From positions 1 through 6,999 of the forward strand of contig NZ_JBHUGH010000026.1 of the NCBI RefSeq assembly GCF_042681825.1: 6,999 nucleotides of DNA, written 5' to 3'. This DNA comes from Halodurantibacterium flavum. GTDB taxonomy: Bacteria; Pseudomonadota; Alphaproteobacteria; Rhodobacterales; Rhodobacteraceae. Below, one piece after another: positions 1 to 5,836 of this stretch. Under the pieces are notes generated by a model. That model was not told the origin of the DNA and searched no databases. It worked only from the letters and a program-made list of their open reading frames with translations. The stretch's first letter is position 1, and each line of letters starts with the position of its first letter. The position numbers were made by a program, and so were the translations under genes.

Positions 1-90
1 CGCGGTCATCCGCCCCGAGCGCGGTCGCCGGCATCGAGGGCGACGGCAACACAGAGCCATTTCCACAAAAGGAACATCCCTGTGACCAGA

Positions 91-450
91 ATGCTGGAAA
101 CCCTCACGCGGGAAGATGCCGGCAGGAGTGTCCCGATGCTTTGCATGACGCGTCTTCTGGGTCGAGCATAACCGGTCGCCGGAAGTGAACACCCTCGTCG
201 ACTTGTCCACCCAAGTTCAGGGACGGTGCGGATCCACCCGCCAGTTCCTCTCCGTCTCGCGACTGAGGCTGGAAAAAGCTTGCGAACTTCTCGAACACAC
301 GGATCTGCCGATCACGGCGATCGCGCCGAAGGTCGGGTAGGCGTCAAACCAGGTCCTCCCCCGGGTTTTCGTCAAGCACATATGCGCGTGAGCCCGTCCG
401 ATTATTACAAGGTCGTTCGCGATCCGGTGCGCTCCTACATGCTGCGGTGA
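91..450 (+). pseudogene. AraC-family (GlxA/DJ-1-type) transcriptional regulator, degraded C-terminal part
   Basis: Remnant of an AraC/XylS-type DNA-binding regulator, most like the GlxA subgroup (DJ-1-like domain plus C-terminal double helix-turn-helix). The clearest piece is frame 2, from about 170 to 340: it includes SRLRLEKACELLEHTDLPIT, the linker helix between the two HTH motifs, and ends at an in-frame TAG (338-340) where the second HTH should continue. The same frame past the stop gives ASNQV and RVFVKH, then the reading moves to frame 1 near 378-384 and gives MRVSPSDYYKVVRD, the family's terminal motif, with a TGA at 448-450. The first HTH appears shortened: STRQ runs straight into FLSVSRLRLE, with about 15-20 expected residues missing. 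A frame 1 piece, 91-168 (MLETLTREDAGRS), may be the end of the DJ-1-like domain, but this is weak. At least one nonsense change, one frameshift and one internal deletion make it a pseudogene. The family call is fairly secure; the subgroup is not. Confidence 0.66.
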
Positions 451-1003
451 GGCTCGTCAGTGCAAGCAGCCGATTTGTCCCGGCCGGACTACGCCATGGT
501 GTCGGGCAGATCCGCGTTGCGTCGACCGCGTGCCTCGGCCAAGGTGTCTTGCCGTCGATCCGAATGACGACATCAGCGGGATTGCGTTTGCCGACCGGAG
601 CCGGACGGTCACGTCTGAGCCCAGCGGCAACGGCTGTCCGAAGCAGTGGACCCAATCCAGAATCATCTCGTACGACGCCCCGAAGTTCGAAAGCGAACCG
701 GGGTCACTTGTTCCGGGGTCCTTCACGTCCCGGCGTACCATTCACCCCCTGCTTGGCACCGGATCACGGCAGTTATTCCGGACGTGCAATGGTCGCATGA
801 GGAAACCGCCACAGCGAGAGTTCATATCGCTCGCTTGGGCAACAGGGGTGGCCTGGACGCCGCCAAGTGAACATCAAGGTGCAATCCGCGGCTCCCGTCC
901 TGGAATCGCCGCAGGGAGAATCGCCGCAGGAAATAGCAAAGGCCATCGGCCGTTGGCGCTTCGCCGATTCAGCCTTATCGTTGAGAGGCAAGTATATCGA
1001 AAC
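451..1003. other. Stretch without a recognisable gene
   Basis: About 550 bases between the AraC-type remnant and the next ribosome binding site. Open frames of 70-160 codons occur on both strands but overlap one another, and none shows a family motif, a consistent codon bias or a good ribosome binding site. The only repeat I see is a 13-base direct repeat, GAATCGCCGCAGG, at 903-915 and 918-930 (15-base period). It is probably further decayed coding sequence, but I cannot say of what. Confidence 0.5.
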
Positions 1004-1015
1004 AGGAGTTGACCG

Positions 1016-1168
1016 ATGGCAGTTCGTTTGTCTTTCCAACTCGGCGATCGGAAAACATCCGACGTCTCCTCCGGAGGAGCATCCGGAGTTGCGGCACTTC
1101 CGGCCCATGCTGTTCTCCGGGAACGTCAGGGCGATTTCTGCCGATCGCACCGGGGGGTGACCTCGTGA
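1016..1168 (+). CDS. Small open frame (50 codons), possible leader peptide or gene remnant
   Basis: The frame starts at ATG 1016, seven bases after an AGGAG ribosome binding site (1004-1008), and ends at TGA 1166-1168, overlapping the GTG start (1165) of the oxidoreductase by four bases (GTGA). Such overlaps are typical of translational coupling. The predicted product (begins MAVRLSFQLGDRKT, ends CRSHRGVTS) has no signal peptide, membrane segment or motif that I recognise, and contains one Cys close to its C-terminus. It may be a genuine small upstream gene, a leader peptide that sets translation of the reductase, or the 5' stub of a decayed gene. The good start signal and the overlap favour translation; the lack of any recognised family and the decayed surroundings argue for caution. 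Confidence 0.35.
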   Translation: MAVRLSFQLGDRKTSDVSSGGASGVAALPAHAVLRERQGDFCRSHRGVTS

Positions 1169-2532
1169 CCCGCGCCTTCGATGCGGTGATCGTGGGCGCC
1201 GGACAGGCGGGACCGCCGCTCGCGGGGCGGCTGACGGCGGCCGGAATGACTGTCGCGCTAGTCGAGCGCAAGCGCGTCGGGGGCACCTGCGTCAACGCCG
1301 GGTGCACGCCGACCAAAACTCTCGTCGCCTCTGCGCGCACCGCGCATGTGGTCCGGCAGGCGGCCGAGTTCGGTATCGACACCGCGCCGCCGCAGGTCGA
1401 CATGGCCCGGGTCCGCGCGCGGATGCGCCGAGTCGTGGAGGCCTCGCGGGACGGGCTCGCCGCCTGGCTGGGCGGGATGGAGGGCCTGACAATGATCCGG
1501 GGGCAGGCGCGGCTCGTTGCACCGGATGCGGTCGAGGTCGATGGCGAGACGCTGACGGCGCCGCGCATCTTCCTCAATGTCGGCGCCCGCCCCGCGCGAC
1601 CGGAGATGCCCGGCATCGACGATGTGCCGTACCTCACCAGCACGACGATCCTCGAACTCGACCGCGTCCCTCAGCATCTGGTGATCGTCGGCGGCAGCTA
1701 CATCGGCCTCGAGTTCGCGCAGATGTATCGCCGCTTCGGCGCCGATGTGACGGTGGTCGAGCGCGCCCCGGCCCTGATCCCGCGCGAGGATCCGGATGTG
1801 TCTCAGGCGATCCGGGGCATCCTCGAGGCCGAAGGCATCGCCCTGCGCCTTGACGCGGACTGCATTTCGCTCGCACCCGGGCCCGAGGGCGTCTGCGTCC
1901 GCGTGAGCTGCGCCGAGGGCGCGCCCGAAGTGCACGGGACGGACGTTCTGATCGCAGTGGGCCGCACGCCGAACACCGACGACCTGGGCCTCGAAGCCGC
2001 GGGCCTTGCCGCCGACGCGCGCGGTTTCGTCCCGGTGAACGCGCGGCTGGAAACCGCGGTGCCCGGCATCTGGGCGCTCGGCGATTGCAACGGCCGGGGC
2101 GCCTTCACGCACACGAGCTGGAACGACCACGAGATCGTCGCGGCAAATCTCCTCGAAGGGGCGGAGCGCGAGGTGTCGGACCGGGTGCCGGGCTACGCCC
2201 TCTACATCGACCCGCCGCTCGGGCGGGCGGGCCTGACCGAGGCGCAGGCGCGTGCCGCCGGTCACAGGGTGCGGACAGCAACCCGTCCGATGACCCGCGT
2301 CGGCCGAGCCGTGGAGAAGGGCGAGACGCAGGGGCTGATGAAGGCGGTGGTCGATGCCGACACGGATGCGATTCTCGGTGCCGCGATCCTCGGCCCCGGC
2401 GGCGACGAGGCAATCCACGGGGTTCTGGACTTGATGACTGCCGGTGTCCCAGCGGCGGGGCTGGTGCGGGCGGTGCCGATCCATCCCACCGTCTCGGAGC
2501 TCCTGCCGACCCTGTTCGGCGCGCTGGACTGA
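1165..2532 (+). CDS. Class I FAD-dependent pyridine nucleotide-disulfide oxidoreductase, RclA/MerA-like
   Basis: Complete 455-residue enzyme of the glutathione reductase/lipoamide dehydrogenase/MerA superfamily; cytoplasmic, expected to be a homodimeric flavoprotein. An FAD-binding Rossmann motif GAGQAG lies at residues 11-16, followed by the redox-active pair in GGTCVNAGCTPTK (Cys42 and Cys47). The NAD(P)H-binding fold follows with GGSYIGLEF (176-184), then the second FAD contact ALGD (304-307). The dimerisation domain ends with HPTVSE (His440/Glu445), the catalytic His-Glu pair. It lacks the N-terminal NmerA domain and the C-terminal vicinal cysteines of true mercuric reductases. The stretch YALYIDPPLGRAGLTEAQAR resembles E. 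coli RclA (reactive chlorine resistance, Cu(II) reduction), so an oxidant- or metal-related reductase is the best guess; the substrate is unproven. GTG 1165 is chosen because homology begins at FDAVIVGAG and a GGGGGG run (1152-1157) sits seven bases upstream; the frame stays open to about 1009 but that extension looks non-homologous. Confidence 0.9.
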   Translation: MTRAFDAVIVGAGQAGPPLAGRLTAAGMTVALVERKRVGGTCVNAGCTPTKTLVASARTAHVVRQAAEFGIDTAPPQVDMARVRARMRRVVEASRDGLAAWLGGMEGLTMIRGQARLVAPDAVEVDGETLTAPRIFLNVGARPARPEMPGIDDVPYLTSTTILELDRVPQHLVIVGGSYIGLEFAQMYRRFGADVTVVERAPALIPREDPDVSQAIRGILEAEGIALRLDADCISLAPGPEGVCVRVSCAEGAPEVHGTDVLIAVGRTPNTDDLGLEAAGLAADARGFVPVNARLETAVPGIWALGDCNGRGAFTHTSWNDHEIVAANLLEGAEREVSDRVPGYALYIDPPLGRAGLTEAQARAAGHRVRTATRPMTRVGRAVEKGETQGLMKAVVDADTDAILGAAILGPGGDEAIHGVLDLMTAGVPAAGLVRAVPIHPTVSELLPTLFGALD

Positions 2533-2772
2533 AGCGGGTCGCGCAAATACACGCCCGGGGTCGTGCGGGACATAGGCGCGAGGCGACAAGGGCGGGACCC
2601 CGACGCCCGGCCGCGCGCCCGACGGCCTCCGGGTCCGGGGCGCGAGCACCCATTCCGGACCGAAGGAGCGGACCCGCCCCCGGGAGGGCCTGGCGAAAGG
2701 GATGCCGGTCGGCGCCTCAGAGGCGTCGCGCCTTCCGGGCCGGCCGCCGACATCAATGCGCAAGTTCGGTGC

Positions 2773-2871
2773 ATGTGCCGCACGACGCTGACGCGGCGCA
2801 CCGCACTTTCCTCCATCGGCGCCTTCGCGGCGGCCAGTGTGCTGCCCGTTGCCTTCACGAGCGGTGGAAGC
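2773..2871 (+). pseudogene. Orphan twin-arginine (Tat) signal-peptide start, gene body missing
   Basis: From ATG 2773 the frame reads MCRTTLTRRTALSSIGAF followed by AAASVLPVAF. This is a basic n-region with a twin Arg (TRRTAL), a hydrophobic h-region, and a short polar stretch (TSGGSA) that could follow a cleavage site. It is the layout of a Tat signal for exporting folded, often cofactor-bearing proteins to the periplasm. From about residue 34 the sequence stops resembling a protein: composition shifts and an inverted repeat (2882-2906) intervenes, although the frame stays open to 3177. No convincing ribosome binding site precedes ATG 2773. It is most likely the 5' stub of a truncated exported oxidoreductase or binding protein; the mature protein cannot be identified. 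A chance hydrophobic run in GC-rich DNA is the alternative. Confidence 0.4.
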
Positions 2872-2881
2872 GCATGTACAT

Positions 2882-2906
2882 TTGGTTGCGGGGGGCATGC
2901 AACCAA
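2882..2906. repeat. Perfect 8-bp inverted repeat
   Basis: TTGGTTGC (2882-2889) and GCAACCAA (2899-2906) are exact reverse complements around a 9-base G-rich loop. No T-run follows on either strand, so it is not a standard intrinsic terminator. It lies where composition changes after the Tat-signal stub and could be an operator, a recombination scar or an RNA hairpin. Confidence 0.45.
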
Positions 2907-3199
2907 CGATACTTGCGATCGATCGAACGCCAAATCCCGAAGCTTGCTGCATAGCATAACTCATTGTCGTAATTTAGGAAACCCAGTTCTCGAAGCACCC
3001 GGGCCTCGCATTTATCGCCAGAGGCCGAACAGGAGAACTGCGGCCAGGCAGTCACCGAACGGAACAACAGCGGCAACTGCGGTTATGGCCGTTGTGGGAC
3101 TGCCTTGCGCAACTAGGTGTATGCCGAGAATGAAGCCGCTGATCCACGGGCTGAGGACTTGGTCGATCGGGTATTGAACGCGCCCGTTGGCGTGCGCGC

Positions 3200-3362
3200 T
3201 TGCCCTGCGCATTTCCGATCTCGTTCGCGACGCGCTGCGCCTGTCGAGGTCACGCCCTCCGATCGGCAGGGGCACGTCCGGGCGCGCCTCTCGCAGATAC
3301 CCGGCCGCGTGCTGGTCGAAGATACCGGAGCCTCCCACCAGCAATATTGGGTTGAGCGACAT
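3200..3362 (-). pseudogene. N-terminal fragment of a Rossmann-fold NAD(P)-binding oxidoreductase (saccharopine-reductase-like), frameshifted
   Basis: On the minus strand, ATG 3362-3360 opens MSLNPILLVGGSGIF, then HAAGYLREARPDVPLPIGGRD: a glycine-rich beta-alpha-beta nucleotide-binding start plus the second strand and GGRD motif seen in saccharopine-dehydrogenase-like and related NAD(P)-binding proteins. The start is preferred over ATG 3368 because AAGGAGG (3377-3371) is about seven bases away from the former and nearly abuts the latter. After GRDLDR the reading must change frame near 3240: the next frame gives AQRVANEIGNAQG, exactly the expected continuation, consistent with a single-base deletion. 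Beyond about 3200 no homologous sequence can be followed, so the gene is both frameshifted and truncated. It is divergent from the TetR gene and was probably its regulatory target. The exact subfamily is uncertain. Confidence 0.62.
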
Positions 3363-3368
3363 TGTCAT

Positions 3369-3442
3369 GCCCTCCTTGTTCTATTACCTACCATTCGCAG
3401 GATTGCACGTGACCTACTTTTGGTAAGTTTCAAGAAGGTCGT
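3369..3442. promoter_or_regulatory. Divergent promoter/operator region of the TetR regulator
   Basis: This 74-base gap separates the divergent TetR gene and the Rossmann-type pseudogene, the usual place for a TetR operator. Visible elements are a near-repeat TTACCTACC (3384-3392) and TGACCTACT (3410-3418), 26 bases apart in the same orientation, and a CACGTG palindrome (3406-3411) beside the second copy. A TTGCAC hexamer (3403-3408) could be a -35 for the TetR gene, but no good -10 is correctly spaced. The assignment rests on position and these weak repeats only. Confidence 0.35.
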
Positions 3443-4051
3443 ATGACGGACAGGCAGATCAGGCGGAAATCCCACGGGCGACGTGTGTCGGTGAGGCTTT
3501 CCAAGGCGGAGCGCCGCCATCAGCTATTGACCGCGGCCCGGGCGATCGTCAGGGAGAAAGGCACGGACCGGCTCAGTCTTGGCCACCTCGTCGAACGCGC
3601 CGGCGTATCGACGCCGGTTGCCTATGATCACTTCGGAGATCGATCGAGCTTGTTGATTGCGCTCGACAGGTGGATCGACACGGAGCGGATGGACACGTTC
3701 CGTAATGGCCTTGTCAGCCGGAATCCCACCGCTACGGAAGCGATTGAAGAACTCGCCAACGCCTGCATTGGCTGCGCCACCGACACCTCTGGCGATTTCC
3801 ATGCGGTGGGTGCCGCACTCGGGGGGAGCGATGAAAAAGCCAATGTTCTGCAGGAACTTCTGGATCGGGCCGTCGAGATGTTCGTCACCGTCCTCGCACC
3901 ACACAGCGATTTGCCCCCTACGGAACCCGAACAGCGGAGCATCGGCCTCGTTGGCGCGGGCGAGGCGCCCTCGATGGCCGTCCTCCGCGGAACGTGCCGC
4001 AAGGCCGATGCTGCCGGAACGATCTCATCAATGATCGCGCGCTGCATTTAG
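3443..4051 (+). CDS. TetR/AcrR-family transcriptional regulator
   Basis: Complete 202-residue one-component regulator, a typical TetR-family length. The N-terminal DNA-binding domain spans about residues 23-78: ERRHQLLTAARAIVREKGTD forms helix 1, and SLGHLVERAGVSTPVAYDHF (45-64) is the helix-turn-helix, followed by the characteristic FGDRSSLLIALDRWID. Residues 80-202 are the ligand-binding and dimerisation domain, including IGLVGAGEA and VLRGTCRKADAA near the end. ATG 3443 follows AAGAAGG (3432-3438). It is divergent from the broken Rossmann-type gene and lies upstream of the MDR reductase on the same strand, so either could be or have been a target. The basic N-terminal tail (RRKSHGRR) may assist DNA binding. 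The effector is unknown; family members in such settings often sense hydrophobic or electrophilic compounds. No disruption is visible. Confidence 0.88.
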   Translation: MTDRQIRRKSHGRRVSVRLSKAERRHQLLTAARAIVREKGTDRLSLGHLVERAGVSTPVAYDHFGDRSSLLIALDRWIDTERMDTFRNGLVSRNPTATEAIEELANACIGCATDTSGDFHAVGAALGGSDEKANVLQELLDRAVEMFVTVLAPHSDLPPTEPEQRSIGLVGAGEAPSMAVLRGTCRKADAAGTISSMIARCI

Positions 4052-4185
4052 GATACGACGAGCTCGGAGCTGCCGCTTGCCGTGTCGGGCTTGGAACGTC
4101 GGGTGTCGGACAGCCCCCGCCAGAACCATGCGGTCAAGAACGGCGTTTTGGCATCGCCATCTGACCGCTCGGAGGAAGAAAGCCG

Positions 4186-4200
4186 ATGAAAGGAAAGACC
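4186..4200 (+). promoter_or_regulatory. Alternative upstream start and ribosome binding site of the MDR reductase
   Basis: Two in-frame ATGs compete, at 4186 (MKGKTMKAAYY) and 4201 (MKAAYY). The first follows GGAGGAAG at about ten bases; the second follows AAAGGAAA at four to five bases. Family members normally begin MKAAxxD/E, so 4201 is favoured. The gap 4052-4185 between the TetR stop and this start shows no terminator or clear promoter. Confidence 0.45.
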
Positions 4201-5160
4201 ATGAAGGCTGCATACTACGATGTTCCGGGCGGACCGGAGGTTCTGAGCTACACGGACGTCGAGGCTCCGGCCTGTCCCGAGGACGGAGTGCTCCTCCGGG
4301 TGGAGGCGATCTCGATCGAGGGTGGCGATCTCATCAATCGGGCGACGGCGGCGCCTCAGGCAGAAGGCCACGTTCCAGGCTATGCCGCCTCAGGCGAGAT
4401 CGTCGAGGTCGGCGCGAAGGTCCGCGACCGCTTCGTCGGCCAGAAGGTGACGTCGTTCGACATGAGCGGGTCCCATGCCGAATTGCGCGCCGTGAAGGCC
4501 ACGCGGACATGGATCGTGCCGGACGGGTTGGAGATGGCGGCTGCGGCCGCCCTGCCCATCTCGTTCGGGACCGCCCATCACAGCCTGTTCGCGCGCGGAA
4601 AGCTGGTCAAGGGCGAGACCGTCCTCGTGCAGGGCGGAGCGGGCAGTGTCGGGGTCGCGGCGATTCAACTGGCCCATCGCGCCGGGTCGAAGGTGTTGGC
4701 GACCGTCTCGGGTGCGGATCGCGCCGCCCGACTGCGGGCTTATGGGCTGGACGCCGCGATCGACCACCGCTCGGAGGATGTGACCGCGGCCGTCATGCGG
4801 CTGACCGACGGCCGTGGCGTGGACTTGGTCGTCGATCCCGTCGGCTCCACGCTTGCGGGATCGCTTGCCGCACTTATGCCCGAGGGCCGTCTGGTCTTCG
4901 TCGGCAATGCAGGGCGCGCGTCGCTGGACCTGGACCTCTGGCCCGCCTTGCAGGCCAACCAGACGCTTCTGGGTGTGTTCATGGGCAGCCAGCTCGAAAA
5001 ACCCGAAGTTCACCGGACGGTGGACGACATGTTGCGTATGGCCGCCTCCGGTGAGCTGGAGGTTCCCGTCGATCGACGGTTTTCGCTTCGCGAGGCCGCG
5101 GCGGCACATGCCTATGCCGAGGAGAACTCCATTCTGGGCCGGGTCGTGCTTGTCCCTTGA
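4201..5160 (+). CDS. Zinc-independent MDR-family oxidoreductase (quinone oxidoreductase/zeta-crystallin-like)
   Basis: Complete 319-residue medium-chain reductase. The catalytic GroES-like domain (about 1-120) begins MKAAYYDVPGGPEVL and contains GYAASGEIVEVG, where zinc-dependent relatives have GHE-type motifs. The nucleotide-binding Rossmann domain carries VLVQGGAGSVGVAAIQLA (141-158), the NADPH motif typical of quinone oxidoreductases. Then come DAAIDHRSEDV, GVDLVVDPVGS and FVGNAGR, and the C-terminal segment returns to the catalytic domain (FSLREAAAAHAYAEENSILG, ending RVVLVP). The cysteine and histidine ligands of zinc alcohol dehydrogenases are absent, which supports NADPH:quinone or enone reduction rather than alcohol oxidation; the actual substrate is inferred. 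Cytoplasmic, no signal. It lies 149 bases after the TetR gene on the same strand and is convergent with the HxlR pseudogene, a plausible setting for quinone or electrophile detoxification. No frameshift or missing motif is seen. Confidence 0.88.
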   Translation: MKAAYYDVPGGPEVLSYTDVEAPACPEDGVLLRVEAISIEGGDLINRATAAPQAEGHVPGYAASGEIVEVGAKVRDRFVGQKVTSFDMSGSHAELRAVKATRTWIVPDGLEMAAAAALPISFGTAHHSLFARGKLVKGETVLVQGGAGSVGVAAIQLAHRAGSKVLATVSGADRAARLRAYGLDAAIDHRSEDVTAAVMRLTDGRGVDLVVDPVGSTLAGSLAALMPEGRLVFVGNAGRASLDLDLWPALQANQTLLGVFMGSQLEKPEVHRTVDDMLRMAASGELEVPVDRRFSLREAAAAHAYAEENSILGRVVLVP

Positions 5161-5164
5161 CCCG

Positions 5165-5200
5165 CCGGATCCGGGACGGTCGCCCGGGCGCGTGCCCGGG
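5165..5200 (+). terminator. Candidate hairpin terminator after the MDR reductase
   Basis: Five bases after the stop lies a 10-base palindrome, CCGGATCCGG (5165-5174). It is followed by a strong stem, CCCGGGC (5183-5189) with GCCCGGG (5194-5200) around a 4-base loop. The position between convergent genes fits termination, but no T-run follows on either strand, so it may be a factor-dependent or weak terminator, or only a structured spacer. Confidence 0.4.
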
Positions 5201-5237
5201 TCGCCGCACCGGGATCGTTGCCACCGGCGGAAGCGCG

Positions 5238-5598
5238 CTAGCGCCCGGCATCCTGCCTGGCGAAGGCTTCCTGCGCTTCTGCAACCTGATCGCGATGATC
5301 GAGTGACCACTGCAGCACGCCCTTCAGGTGCGGCCCCAAGGATGCACCGAGATCGGATACCGCATGGACCACCGCAACCGGCGATGTATTTAGGACGTTG
5401 CGGGTGATCAGACCACTGGCCTCGAGCTGCTCAAGCACTGGGTGAGGGCTTTCTGGCTTACACCTTGTTCATGCGCTTGAGCGCATAGCGCGCAGGCCCG
5501 TCGCACAGAGCATTCAGAACCAGCAGGCTCCACTTTCCAGTCAATTCGTCAAGGACGGATCGGATGTGTCCCAAGTCATCCGGCGATTGGACGGACAT
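5238..5598 (-). pseudogene. HxlR-family transcriptional regulator, frameshifted twice
   Basis: Minus-strand winged-helix regulator of the HxlR (YodB/YtfH) family in three frames. From ATG 5598, with GGAG about eight bases upstream, the first frame reads MSVQSPDDLGHIRSVLDELT then GKWSLLVLNALCDGPARY, the conserved N-terminal helix and start of the HTH. It hits TAA at 5460-5458. Shifting one base near 5466 gives QGVSQKALTQCL, the recognition-helix motif. Shifting again near 5445 gives QLEASGLITRNVLNT then VVHAVSDLGASL, the wing and C-terminal helix, ending at TAG 5240-5238 after LDHRDQVAEAQEAFARQD. Both shifts are explained by single-base deletions. Rejoined, it is about 120 residues, the family's normal length, with one Cys in NALC and one in TQCL. 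It is divergent from the NmrA-like stub and convergent with the MDR reductase. Relatives such as YodB sense quinones or electrophiles through cysteines; that role here is inferred from family and neighbours. Confidence 0.8.
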
Positions 5599-5612
5599 GT
5601 GGGATACTCCGG

Positions 5613-5636
5613 CGTACCTGGTCGCTTTCAGGTGCG
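5613..5636. promoter_or_regulatory. Second, imperfect operator-like inverted repeat
   Basis: CGTACCTG (5613-5620) and CAGGTGCG (5629-5636) pair at seven of eight positions around an 8-base spacer, just upstream of the HxlR pseudogene start. The half-site ACCTG/CAGGT overlaps in content with the arms of the perfect palindrome at 5648-5666, suggesting a second, weaker site for the same regulator. This reading rests on pattern alone. Confidence 0.35.
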
Positions 5637-5647
5637 TAATTTAGTTC

Positions 5648-5666
5648 AGGTATATTCTGTATACCT
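5648..5666. promoter_or_regulatory. Perfect palindrome, likely HxlR operator
   Basis: AGGTATA (5648-5654) and TATACCT (5660-5666) are exact reverse complements around TTCTG, forming a 7+5+7 site in the 97-base gap between the divergent HxlR and NmrA-like genes. AT-rich hexamers inside it (TATATT, TATACC) could double as -10 elements, so binding would block one or both promoters. HxlR-family dimers usually bind such short palindromes in the shared promoter region. Confidence 0.6.
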
Positions 5667-5695
5667 TGACGTTTCCGCCACCAAGGAGCTTCCGG

Positions 5696-5836
5696 ATGCG
5701 CAGCGACACGTACAAGGACGATCAGACGCGAAACAAGGGAACCGTGCTCGTATTCGGCGCAACCGGCAAACAGGGCGGAGCAGTCGCGGCGGCGTTGCGA
5801 TCCGACGGTTGGGCTGTTCGCGCCCTCATCCGACGT
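5696..5836 (+). pseudogene. NmrA-like NAD(P)-binding oxidoreductase, truncated after the first Rossmann unit
   Basis: ATG 5696 follows AAGGAG (5683-5688) by seven bases and opens MRSDTYKDDQTRNKGTVLVF followed by GATGKQGGAVAAALRSDGW and AVRALIR. GATGKQGG is the nucleotide-binding loop of NmrA/HSCARG-like atypical short-chain proteins, and VRALIR ends the second beta strand. Homology ends there, about 47 residues in; full-length relatives are about 280-300 residues. The frame runs on to 5932 through unrelated DNA, including a reversed FGE-sulfatase fragment, so the gene is truncated by a rearrangement. Together with the divergent HxlR regulator it recalls the E. coli ytfG (qorB)/ytfH arrangement, where the NmrA-type enzyme is an NADPH:quinone oxidoreductase. 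That similarity supports, but does not prove, a former quinone-reductase role. Confidence 0.75.

Larger units (their letters stand above)
2533..3199. other. Gene-poor GC-rich spacer with remnants
   Basis: Apart from the Tat-signal stub annotated separately, I see no supportable gene in this stretch. Up to about 2870 it is very GC-rich, with small palindromes such as CGCCTC-A-GAGGCG (2713-2725) and C/G-rich imperfect stems near 2596-2640. Neither is followed by a T-run, so no clear intrinsic terminator for the upstream reductase is visible. After about 2870 the base composition falls toward moderate AT. On the minus strand 3015-3160 there is a hydrophobic open run (for example AVLLFGLWR before a stop at 3012-3014) in one frame of the Rossmann-type pseudogene. 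It may be the end of another broken protein or chance. Confidence 0.5.

Noticed and set aside
457..741. Minus-strand 94-codon frame and overlapping plus-strand frames in the 5' gene-poor stretch
   Set aside because: Competing frames on both strands, no motif and no start signal; probably old decayed DNA.
903..930. 13-base direct repeat GAATCGCCGCAGG with 15-base period
   Set aside because: Only two copies, no spacer or flanking structure; too little for a CRISPR, iteron or regulatory array call.
1165..2532. Mercuric reductase (merA) and a mercury-resistance operon
   Set aside because: There is no NmerA domain, no C-terminal cysteine pair, and no merR, merT or merP nearby; the similarity is to the wider disulfide reductase family.
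2085..2954. A 289-codon plus-strand frame overlapping the end of the reductase
   Set aside because: It is an out-of-frame shadow with Arg/Gly/Pro-rich low-complexity composition that continues into the GC-rich spacer; no motif or start signal.
1258..2964. A 568-codon open frame on the minus strand
   Set aside because: It is antisense to the flavin disulfide reductase in GC-rich DNA, has no recognisable domain, is rich in Arg/Pro/Ala/Gly, and its counterpart frame carries all the conserved motifs.
2855..3076. A 73-codon minus-strand frame with protein-like composition (contains RELGFLNYDNELCY)
   Set aside because: No family recognised, no ribosome binding site, and it overlaps decayed sequence; not enough to call a gene.
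4201..5160. Zinc-dependent alcohol dehydrogenase
   Set aside because: The catalytic zinc Cys/His ligands and the structural zinc Cys cluster are missing; the motifs match quinone-oxidoreductase-type MDR proteins.
5235..5244. GCGCTAGCGC palindrome overlapping the HxlR stop codon
   Set aside because: A 10-base palindrome in GC-rich DNA is weak evidence on its own, and it has no T-run or matching partner site.
4077..5310. Long frames in both orientations across the MDR reductase (325 codons +, 306 codons -)
   Set aside because: Both are shadows of the MDR gene, which alone shows the GroES-like and NADPH-binding motifs.
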